Shown: positions 1 through 6,243 of the stretch, piece after piece
Layout of the letters: each line of letters opens with the position of its first letter
Position numbering within the stretch: the stretch's first letter is position 1
Source of the DNA: Armatimonadota bacterium
GTDB lineage: Bacteria; Armatimonadota; Fimbriimonadia; Fimbriimonadales; Fimbriimonadaceae
Assembly (NCBI GenBank): GCA_023392285.1
Contig: JAEVZK010000086.1
Location: 1 to 19,857 of the forward strand
DNA length: 19,857 nucleotides
Reading direction: 5' to 3'
The notes under the pieces: generated by a model
What the model saw: the letters and a program-made list of their open reading frames with translations, nothing else
The model's database searches: none
What the model was told of the DNA's origin: nothing
Translations under genes and position numbers: made by a program

Positions 1-266
1 TTCGGAGTAGTGTCAGCTTTTTCGGGAGTCGTGGGGGATGCGGACGGCTTAGCATCTTCAGCCTTAGTTGCAGCGGGTTCCGATTTGCCTGCGTAATCGT
101 TGATATGAAAACCGGCTCCCTTGAACAGGACACCTACGGGCTGTATCACGCGCTTCAAGGTGCCTTTGCTGCCACATGGGCAATCGGTCAGAGCGTCTTC
201 AGACATTCTTTGTTCTACTTCAAAGGTGTCGTTGCATCGGTTGCACTGGTACACGTAAGTCGGCAT
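1..266 (-). CDS. FmdB-family zinc-ribbon protein, 3' end cut by window edge
   Basis: Reading the minus strand from the ATG at 266 gives a protein that starts MPTYVYQCNRC and stays open to the window edge (88 full codons). This is the N-terminal pattern of the FmdB/CxxC_CxxC_SSSS regulatory family: a short zinc ribbon, then a conserved segment (here VLFKGAGFHINDY), then a low-complexity Ala/Lys/Ser/Pro tail. The first zinc knuckle is C8-x2-C11. The second is C29-P-C31, one residue shorter than the usual CPxC. Family members are small proteins of uncertain function, proposed to act in regulation. The gene is divergent from terC with 90 bp between them. A TATATC hexamer lies 9 bp before the ATG on the minus strand, but no good -35 or Shine-Dalgarno is visible. 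The family call is firm; the function is not. Confidence 0.85.
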   Translation of the reverse strand, partial: MPTYVYQCNRCNDTFEVEQRMSEDALTDCPCGSKGTLKRVIQPVGVLFKGAGFHINDYAGKSEPAATKAEDAKPSASPTTPEKADTTP

Positions 267-356
267 TTTCCAAGTGATATACGGTTGAATCCGGGCGAGT
301 GGTGCAAGCCCACGCTTTGATGCGGTTGTGGCACAATTCGTTTTCCGACCAAAATT

Positions 357-1076
357 ATGTGGGGCCAAACATTTCAAGTAGGAGATCTAGCAGGCGTTGG
401 AGCACTTGTGGTGCTCGAGGCGCTCTTATCGGCGGACAACGCTCTCGTGCTTGCAATTATGGTGAAGCACTTGCCGGAGGCTCAGCGCAAGAAGGCTCTC
501 CTCTACGGCTTGGGCGGAGCATTCATCTTTCGACTCGTAGCAATCTTGTTTGCGTCCGTCGTTCTCCAGCAATGGTGGCTACAAGGCGTGGGAGCGCTCT
601 ATCTGCTCTATCTGCCGGTCAAACATTTCATCCAATCGAGCAAAGCAGACGGCAAGACGAAGCCGGTCGGGGCTGGGTTTTGGCAGACCGTCTTCGCAGT
701 CGAGCTAACAGATATTGCATTTGCCATTGATTCGGTGCTTGCTGGTGTTGCGTTCATCAACAACAAGCAAGACAAGATTTGGGTTGTCTATGTTGGTGCG
801 ATGATCGGGATCATCCTTCTGCGGCTAGCGGCCAACCTCTTCGTTAAGCTCTTGGATCGCTATCCCGTGTTCGATCATGTCGCCTACCTCTTGGTGGGTT
901 GGGTTGGAGTCAAACTTGCCTTTCTAGCGGGCCACAGCTTTGAGGAGACGCATCCGGGGGCAATTGCCTTCGACATTCCCGAACTATCTCCAATCGTCTT
1001 CTGGTCCGGACTTGGACTGATCGCGATTGGGGGCTCAGCGGTGGCTATTGCCCGATCCAAGAAGGAAGCAAGTTAG
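357..1076 (+). CDS. TerC-family integral membrane protein (probable metal exporter)
   Basis: The 239-residue product is almost entirely hydrophobic, with about seven membrane segments. It has both TerC signatures: E21-x5-DN at residues 21-28 (LLSADNAL) and E116-LTD-x5-D125-S (ELTDIAFAIDSVLA). These acidic residues lie in membrane helices. In related proteins (Alx/MntX, YkoY/YceF types) they are linked to manganese export, and in the Ter proteins to tellurite resistance. Length matches the short YkoY-like branch, without a CBS or CorC domain. A Mn2+ export role is inferred from the family. The ATG at 357 has no clear Shine-Dalgarno; the residues after it align with the family N-terminus, so the start is plausible. 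The TAG stop overlaps the stop of the convergent gene by 4 bp (1073-1076). Confidence 0.9.
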   Translation: MWGQTFQVGDLAGVGALVVLEALLSADNALVLAIMVKHLPEAQRKKALLYGLGGAFIFRLVAILFASVVLQQWWLQGVGALYLLYLPVKHFIQSSKADGKTKPVGAGFWQTVFAVELTDIAFAIDSVLAGVAFINNKQDKIWVVYVGAMIGIILLRLAANLFVKLLDRYPVFDHVAYLLVGWVGVKLAFLAGHSFEETHPGAIAFDIPELSPIVFWSGLGLIAIGGSAVAIARSKKEAS

Positions 1077-1519
1077 CCCTCGCGGGAGATGCTCGCGGCA
1101 GCCATGCTAATCGCCATAACCGCATAGATGCCAAACAGCGCCTTCTTTGAAAGCTTTTCTTCGAATCCTGGTGTAAGTCGCTGCGGCACCACGTGATAAT
1201 CGACCACATAGGCAGCCGTGGCGACGGCAGCACTCTTGGCGAGCGTTTCCGGCAAATTCCGTCGCTTCTTAGGTAGGACCAGTTGCAGCAGACCCGACCA
1301 CATCATCATCGCGGCCCCATTTAGGACGCCTCCTGTCGCGGTGTGCTTTATCGACGGCTTTTCGTGTTTGAATGCGGTATCGCCCCAAGCGATGTGGCTG
1401 ACGGCGTTGATCGCCGCAGTAGCCGGCTTCTTCTCGGCGCGGCTGAAAACGAGAGCGGCGACAGTGGTCGCCGCAGTGGCGATTCCGCCAACCACCAAAG
1501 TGTTCTTCAGAAGAGACAT
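1073..1519 (-). CDS. Uncharacterised small membrane protein
   Basis: The frame is open from 1582, but the ATG at 1519 (MSLLKNTLVVGG) gives a clean hydrophobic N-terminus, and I prefer it. The residues before it are Arg/His-rich and look like untranslated leader. The product is 148 aa with three likely membrane segments: near residues 5-25, a Met/Leu-rich one around 70-86 (MMMWSGLLQLVL) and a C-terminal one (ALFGIYAVMAISMAAASI). The central stretch SHIAWGDTAFKHEKPSIKHT, with a following Gly/Asn turn, resembles a widespread unnamed family of bacterial membrane proteins with an N-x2-SHxxWG-type motif. No function is known to me. The gene converges on terC with a shared TTAG. It is divergent from the zinc-ribbon gene at 1592, with 72 bp between starts. 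Confidence 0.7.
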   Translation of the reverse strand: MSLLKNTLVVGGIATAATTVAALVFSRAEKKPATAAINAVSHIAWGDTAFKHEKPSIKHTATGGVLNGAAMMMWSGLLQLVLPKKRRNLPETLAKSAAVATAAYVVDYHVVPQRLTPGFEEKLSKKALFGIYAVMAISMAAASISREG

Positions 1520-1579
1520 AGCGTTATGACGAGAGTGCCGGAAGGCACGTTCGATCCGCTTTATTAGGCTTGTCGCAGG

Positions 1580-1585
1580 CATAAT
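1580..1585 (+). promoter_or_regulatory. Candidate -10 element for a leaderless transcript
   Basis: CATAAT matches the sigma-70 -10 consensus at 5 of 6 positions and ends 6 bp before the ATG at 1592. Transcription would therefore begin at or next to the A of the start codon. No convincing -35 lies 16-18 bp upstream and no Shine-Dalgarno precedes the gene. Confidence 0.4.
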
Positions 1586-1591
1586 ATAGGC

Positions 1592-2308
1592 ATGGCATCT
1601 GCCGAGCTACAAAAGCTCCACAAGCTCTTTCTTGTTGATTCCGCGATCCTGGAAATTCGCAAGCGAGCAGCGGCCCTAGATACTGGCCAAAAACTAGCAA
1701 GTGAGATCAAAATCTTGGAGTCGCGAGCTGAGAATTGCGAAGCAAAGAGGCTTCAGCGCGAGTTTAACGATCTCGAGCTACAGCAAGGCGGGTTAGAAGA
1801 GAAGCAGCGTCGCCACGAGAAGGACCTGTACGGCGGCAAAGTGGTCAATCCGCGAGAAGTCGAGCTCATCGAAAAAGAGATCGCGAATCTCAAATCGGCG
1901 CGAGCCGAGATCGATGATCAGTTGCTGAAGATCATGGAAGCTTTACCAGCGGCAAAGGCAGAAGAAGATAAGTTTGCGGATCAAATTGTTTCCCGAAAGC
2001 GAATTCTTGTCACGACTCAGAAGGCGGCTTTGGAAGAGAAGTCTCGCCTTGAACTTGAATTCAAAGAAAAATCGGCCAAGCGCCCAGAATTGGCCAAGGA
2101 TGTTTCCCCCACTCTGATGGCAAGATATGATGCCATACGTCAAAAGCACGGCGGAGTGGGAATGGCCGAAGTCGACAAGAAGACGCAGACTTGCGGAGGA
2201 TGCGGAACGACTTTGCCGGAGCGAACGATTGAAGCGCTGAAGGAGGAAAAAACCGTCACATGCGAATCCTGTCATCGAATTCTTTACTATTCCGAAGGCG
2301 TTATCTAG
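1592..2308 (+). CDS. Coiled-coil C4-type zinc-ribbon protein (zf-RING_7 / CT398-like)
   Basis: The 238-residue product has two parts. Residues 1-165 are a long, highly charged helical hairpin of Lys/Glu/Leu heptads. It includes the family's basic turn LYGGKVVNPREVELIEKEI at about 79-97. Residues 195-235 form a zinc ribbon, C201-x2-C204 and C224-x2-C227. This arrangement is typical of the widespread family containing Chlamydia CT398/CdsZ and many actinobacterial 'zinc ribbon domain' proteins. Members have been linked to secretion systems or RNA metabolism, but the general role is unknown. The ATG sits 6 bp behind a -10-like hexamer and lacks a Shine-Dalgarno. The 3' end overlaps the downstream lipoprotein gene by 49 bp, so the two are probably co-transcribed. 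The family is clear; the role is not. Confidence 0.88.
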   Translation: MASAELQKLHKLFLVDSAILEIRKRAAALDTGQKLASEIKILESRAENCEAKRLQREFNDLELQQGGLEEKQRRHEKDLYGGKVVNPREVELIEKEIANLKSARAEIDDQLLKIMEALPAAKAEEDKFADQIVSRKRILVTTQKAALEEKSRLELEFKEKSAKRPELAKDVSPTLMARYDAIRQKHGGVGMAEVDKKTQTCGGCGTTLPERTIEALKEEKTVTCESCHRILYYSEGVI

Positions 2309-2997
2309 CGCTGCTCCTACCGGTTCTCGCAGCAGGGTGCGCGAAATTCCCCGACAACCCAGTAGGGAACAACACGCGCCTGATCATCACGATGAGAGTC
2401 GCCGGACGCATTCGAAACGGCACGGCACCCGGAGATGGAGGCGTGCCTTACCACTACTTCGTGGCCTTCAACCCTTCACAGGATCTGTTTCCAACGACAA
2501 CCGGCCCCGAACCGGTGATTGCTCCGCCTTGGGGAAACGGATTCGTGGCCGGAGGGGTAACCCACTACGTGTACTATAACCTTTCACAGGCTGCACCCTA
2601 CACGGTCAACAAGTTCATTTCTCAAGACCTTCACGACTTTGTGACGACCGGGATTCCCATTACCTATACTGATCCGGGACAAACCGGGGACACGATCTCG
2701 TTTGAAATCGATCTCTCCCAGATCACGCCCACTGGTATCGATCCCAGCACCCTTCAATCAGTTCAGATCAACTTCCTAACCGAGACGAATCCGCCTTACC
2801 AGCAGCCCGCCAACAAGGTTTGGGACGCACTCGGTGACAGCACTTTGCCGAGCGAAATCAATGAATATGTTCGGATTCCGCTGAACATCAGCCGTACCTA
2901 CACAAACGCCGACTACCAGAATGTGGAAGTGACTGGCGACACTCCCGATCCTGATCTCGATATCGTGGATTGGTCAGTCGAAGTTCGCCGCCCTTAG
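2260..2997 (+). CDS. Secreted lipoprotein of unknown function
   Basis: The 245-residue product begins with a classical lipoprotein signal: an RRR n-region at 12-14, the hydrophobic run YLALLLPVLA, and lipobox LAAGC with C27 as the lipidated residue. The rest has no motif I recognise. It is rich in Pro, Thr, Asn and Asp, with beta-type segments such as RLIITMRVAG and ISFEIDLSQI, and phrases (YHYFVAFNPS, THYVYYNLSQ) suggesting an extracytoplasmic beta-sandwich. The ATG at 2260 lies inside the preceding gene. An AAGGAGG 13 bp upstream could serve as its Shine-Dalgarno, slightly far away. There is no alternative start before the signal peptide, which supports this one. The stop overlaps the convergent HD-GYP gene by 4 bp, within a GC-rich hairpin. 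Confidence 0.82.
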   Translation: MRILSSNSLLFRRRYLALLLPVLAAGCAKFPDNPVGNNTRLIITMRVAGRIRNGTAPGDGGVPYHYFVAFNPSQDLFPTTTGPEPVIAPPWGNGFVAGGVTHYVYYNLSQAAPYTVNKFISQDLHDFVTTGIPITYTDPGQTGDTISFEIDLSQITPTGIDPSTLQSVQINFLTETNPPYQQPANKVWDALGDSTLPSEINEYVRIPLNISRTYTNADYQNVEVTGDTPDPDLDIVDWSVEVRRP

Positions 2998-3004
2998 GCG
3001 GCGA
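2985..3004. terminator. GC-rich hairpin across two convergent stop codons
   Basis: TCGCCGCC at 2985-2992 and GGCGGCGA at 2997-3004 form a perfect 8-bp stem around the 4-nt loop CTTA. The stop codons of both convergent genes fall in this loop and at its edge. There is no T-tract on either side, so it is not a standard intrinsic terminator. It may mark a bidirectional 3' end or protect the transcripts. Confidence 0.45.
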
Positions 3005-4103
3005 CATAGAGATCCGGCTCGCGCAGGGGTAAGAGTCGTTCCTCGACCTCTGCGTGGATCGCCTCGAATGCTTCGACCACTCTCGGATCGAATTGGCGAC
3101 CCGCCGATTCGCAGATTACTTTTAGAGCCACTGCTGGCTCAAATCCCCGCTTGTATGGCCTTGTGGAGCGAAGGGCATCATAGACGTCTGCGACTGCCAC
3201 GATTCGAGCTTCCAGCGGAATCTCTTCACCTGCCAGACCTTTGGGGTATCCGCTGCCATCCCAGTGTTCGTGATGGTACATGGCGATCTGAGCTGCGACT
3301 TCGAGCAAGTTGTTCTTGGTTGGCTCGTCAATCCAAGCAACCCCCATTCGATCGAAGATCGACGTGAGATCCTCGGTCAGAATATCGGCTCCAACTGCAC
3401 AGTGCTCCTGCATGGCCGACCGTTCGTTCTCGTTGAGGGGACCAGGTTTACGGAGGATGTTGTCGCTAATCGCGATCTTGCCGACGTCGTGCAGCGGTGC
3501 GGTAAGCAGCATTTGCTCTCCGAATTTCGCCGGATAACCCATGCGGTCCGAAATGAGCTGAGAAATGATCCCAACGCGAACGATATGGTGGCCGGTATTC
3601 ATGTCGCGCGTTTCGGCAGCCTTTGCCAAGCGAATGATGATATCTTTGCGACTGACTTCCAACTCGCGCGTCCGATCGGCGATTCGTTCCTCCAATAGCG
3701 CGTTCTGGCGGCGGATTTCATCCTGAAACTCCTTGAGTGAAATCGCGTTCTGAAGCCGCGCAATTAATTCGACGAAATCGAAGGGCTTGTTCAGGAAGTC
3801 CGTCGCGCCGATGGTGAGCGCCTGCCGCTTTACGTCCTGATCGCTGTTGCCGGTGAGCATCAGGACGGGGATCATCTTCGTCTCTTCGCTGCTCTTGAGC
3901 ATGTGCAAGAGTTGAAGTCCATTTTGCCCCGGCATGTTGATATCCGAAACAATCGCGTCGAGTGAGATCGAACTTACGAGGGCTAGCGCTTCCGCAACGC
4001 TACCGGCAAAATGGCACTCCCAATGGTCTCGCTTCGCGCGGAGCATTCTTCGCAATCCATCTAATACGCGGATCTCGTCGTCTACAAATAGCAGTTGTTT
4101 CAT
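2994..4103 (-). CDS. Response regulator with HD-GYP cyclic-di-GMP phosphodiesterase domain
   Basis: The product is 369 aa. Residues 1-120 are a CheY-like receiver: acidic pocket D8-D9, phosphoacceptor D54 (SDINMPG), T84 and K106 (LNKPF). A short coiled linker (about 125-155) leads to an HD-GYP domain. Its signatures are complete: E164 and H173-x2-R176, H205-D206-x-GK and HHEHWDGSGYP at 277-287. Full-consensus HD-GYP proteins hydrolyse cyclic-di-GMP to pGpG or GMP. Phosphorylation by the upstream kinase would gate this activity in the cytoplasm; that is inference from gene order and domains. The ATG overlaps the kinase TGA as ATGA (4100-4103), which implies translational coupling. Confidence 0.95.
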   Translation of the reverse strand: MKQLLFVDDEIRVLDGLRRMLRAKRDHWECHFAGSVAEALALVSSISLDAIVSDINMPGQNGLQLLHMLKSSEETKMIPVLMLTGNSDQDVKRQALTIGATDFLNKPFDFVELIARLQNAISLKEFQDEIRRQNALLEERIADRTRELEVSRKDIIIRLAKAAETRDMNTGHHIVRVGIISQLISDRMGYPAKFGEQMLLTAPLHDVGKIAISDNILRKPGPLNENERSAMQEHCAVGADILTEDLTSIFDRMGVAWIDEPTKNNLLEVAAQIAMYHHEHWDGSGYPKGLAGEEIPLEARIVAVADVYDALRSTRPYKRGFEPAVALKVICESAGRQFDPRVVEAFEAIHAEVEERLLPLREPDLYVAA

Positions 4104-6025
4104 GCGGCTTCTCTTCCAGCGCTGCTGATCGGCAGCTTAATGACAAATGTGGTGCCCTTGCCTTCGAGCGACACCACTGAAATGTGGCCTCCGTGCCGCT
4201 CCTCAATCACGGATTTCGAGATAGCCAATCCTTGGCCGGTCCCGATTCCAACTTCTTTGGTCGTATAAAAAGCTTCGAAAATGTGGGCCTTGGCAGCAGC
4301 GGGAATTCCTGCGCCGTTGTCAGCAATGGACACGATGATGTGATCCTCGGCAAGCTGAGTTTTGATGATCACTTTTCCACCCGGTTCAGAGCCAAATTTC
4401 TCTTGGATGGCATGAACAGCATTAATGATCATGTTCAGGAATACTTGCCCGAGTTCGCTCGGATAGCCTAAGAACGCAGGCAGTTCCGGGTCGAGTTGAA
4501 GGTCGATGGAGGCAACGTACTTCCACTCGTTTCGCGTCACTTCCACCGTGCTCTCGGCAATTTTGTTGATGTTCACGTGCGTTTGGCTGAGCTGTCCCGG
4601 GTGCGAGAAGGTCTTCATCGCGGAGACGATCGTGGCCACTCGCTCGACTCCTTCTAGAGCCTGCTCGATAGCACGGGGAATTTCCGCCTTAACGAAATCC
4701 AAATCCGCCTCGCGTAATATTTCCTCAAGCCTGGCACGGGAGTCGCCGGACGCTGGCAAACGCTCGATGTACTCGGACATAGCGCCAACCGCGCGGTTCA
4801 CACCGTCAAAGCTCTCCTTTAGAAAATAGAGATTGTCGCCGATGTATTGATTCGGCGTGTTGATCTCGTGGGCGATCCCGGTGGCGAGCTGGCCCACCGT
4901 TTGTATCTTCTGAGAGTGCGACAGCTCGGCTTCCAGTCGTTTCTTCTCTCCCAGGTCTCGCGCGTATGCAGTAAGAAGCTGTTGTCCTTTGACCTTCACG
5001 GGGGTGATATAGAGCTCCGCAGGAAAGGGCTGCAGGTTGCGTCGATGCGCGGTGAACTCCACGCGTGCATTGCCGGCTTCACATTTGCCAGTGGTCAGAA
5101 ACTGAACTAGGACTTCGCCATAGGCCGGTCGTTGCTCAAGAGGGAGGATGAGGTCTAACCACTGGGTGCCCAGCACGTCGTCTTTCTTGCAGCCAAACAT
5201 TTGTTCGGCGGCAGGGTTGAATTCCACGATCTCACCGTCCCGGGTGAAAGTGACGATAGCATCGAGAGCGTTCTCAAGGATGGCGGCAGTTCGAGCTTTG
5301 CTTGCCTGCAATTCGGCCGTCCGTTCTTCTACCTGCCTTTCAATCGCCCCACGAGCATCTTCTAGTTCAACTTGTTGACTCGCAATCTCTCTTATTTCTC
5401 GTATGCCTTTGAGGCAGGCAGCAGTGAGGATGGCAGTCTCAAGCAGGAGCCACGCTCCGTGTTCGACAAAACGCCATTCGGCGCCCGAAGTCACGCCGTA
5501 CAGACTTGCAGGAAAGTAGATGCCTCGCACGATATGATCTCCGAGGATGATTCCGACCGCCGGATAAAGAAGGCGATAGTCTCGGTATAAGGCGATGAAA
5601 GCCAGAGAACCAAATATGTGAAAGTGAGTTTCGCTGCGCCCACCGCTGATCGAAATGAGCAGGCAGGACATGATCGCCTGGCATATCGAAATCGACCAAC
5701 GAGATTGATATTTCGAGTGCCAGAATGTGATGAGTGCCACATTCGGAATGGAAATGACTCCGCCGAGGATGATGGCGATCCAGACCTGGGGATGCAGGCT
5801 GCTGCCCGACCCCACATAACTTCGGGGATAGTTGATGAGCGCCCACGAAATTGCCAGCCCATATTGGATGAGCATAAGATAGGCAAAGATATGATCTGCT
5901 GAACGTTGATGCTTCAGTAAAATATTCTGATAAAGCAGATCGCTTCGGGAGGGTTTGGGCTTCAGCTTTTCTAAGCTAGCCAAGGCTCTCTCCCTCGCGC
6001 TATTCGCATTTTTTGCAATAGGCAC
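4100..6025 (-). CDS. Membrane-bound PAS sensor histidine kinase with uncharacterised His-rich membrane domain
   Basis: The 641-residue product has an N-terminal membrane region (about 45-205, roughly six helices), a coiled segment (about 210-242), a PAS domain (about 245-355) and an HWE/HisKA-like core. The core shows phosphoacceptor H386 (GIAHEINTPNQYI), N-box NMIINAVHAI (531-540), G1 DNGAGIP (569-575), F-box FEAFYTTK and G2 GTGQGLAIS (595-603). It is therefore an intact kinase, paired with the downstream HD-GYP regulator. The membrane region contains H134, H136, D149, D163 and H164 in and between helices, a pattern I recognise only from unnamed sensor kinases. The GTG at 6025 lacks a Shine-Dalgarno. 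A TTG at 5983 (residue 15) is preceded by AGGGAG at a good 6-bp spacing and may be the true start. Confidence 0.93.
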   Translation of the reverse strand: MPIAKNANSARERALASLEKLKPKPSRSDLLYQNILLKHQRSADHIFAYLMLIQYGLAISWALINYPRSYVGSGSSLHPQVWIAIILGGVISIPNVALITFWHSKYQSRWSISICQAIMSCLLISISGGRSETHFHIFGSLAFIALYRDYRLLYPAVGIILGDHIVRGIYFPASLYGVTSGAEWRFVEHGAWLLLETAILTAACLKGIREIREIASQQVELEDARGAIERQVEERTAELQASKARTAAILENALDAIVTFTRDGEIVEFNPAAEQMFGCKKDDVLGTQWLDLILPLEQRPAYGEVLVQFLTTGKCEAGNARVEFTAHRRNLQPFPAELYITPVKVKGQQLLTAYARDLGEKKRLEAELSHSQKIQTVGQLATGIAHEINTPNQYIGDNLYFLKESFDGVNRAVGAMSEYIERLPASGDSRARLEEILREADLDFVKAEIPRAIEQALEGVERVATIVSAMKTFSHPGQLSQTHVNINKIAESTVEVTRNEWKYVASIDLQLDPELPAFLGYPSELGQVFLNMIINAVHAIQEKFGSEPGGKVIIKTQLAEDHIIVSIADNGAGIPAAAKAHIFEAFYTTKEVGIGTGQGLAISKSVIEERHGGHISVVSLEGKGTTFVIKLPISSAGREAA

Positions 6026-6098
6026 AAGTACATGATCGGTCGCACGCGCCGAGTCCTTGTAGTTGAAACTGTTGACCCGCTTGAAAAAACTGATGAAG

Positions 6099-6125
6099 TT
6101 GCTGGGCCAGCAAATCGGGTATAGT
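6099..6125 (+). promoter_or_regulatory. Candidate rpoC promoter with palindrome over the -35
   Basis: A perfect 7-bp inverted repeat, TTGCTGG (6099-6105) and CCAGCAA (6107-6113) around one G, covers a -35-like TTGCTG. A -10-like TATAGT follows at 6120-6125 with a short 15-bp spacer. A regulator bound to the palindrome would cover the -35. The region also lies upstream of the divergent kinase gene, so either gene could be the target. The hexamers are only moderate matches. Confidence 0.35.
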
Positions 6126-6175
6126 GATTCTTCGCGCGGTATGCCCTCCCTTTCCCAGCTTTTCAGAGTTGATCT

Positions 6176-6201
6176 GCTGTCAAGACTTGAGTCTCGACAG
6201 C
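6176..6201. promoter_or_regulatory. 26-bp near-perfect palindrome in the rpoC leader
   Basis: GCTGTC (6176-6181) pairs with GACAGC (6196-6201), and AGACT (6183-6187) with AGTCT (6190-6194). One A/C mismatch separates the two pairs of arms and TG lies at the centre: 11 of 12 pairs match. An overlapping smaller palindrome, TCAAG-A-CTTGA, sits inside it (6180-6190). The 2-nt centre suits a protein dimer site better than an RNA hairpin, though a hairpin with a slightly opened loop is possible. It is 42 bp before the rpoC start and has no T-tract after it. Confidence 0.6.
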
Positions 6202-6243
6202 TTTCGTCACTTTAAGGGAGCCTCCCACGCGAACCTATAAGTT

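Noticed and set aside
1535..1548. Hairpin GTGCC-GGAA-GGCAC between the divergent genes near 1540
   Set aside because: A 5-bp stem with a GNRA-type loop occurs often by chance, and no regulatory signal is attached to it.
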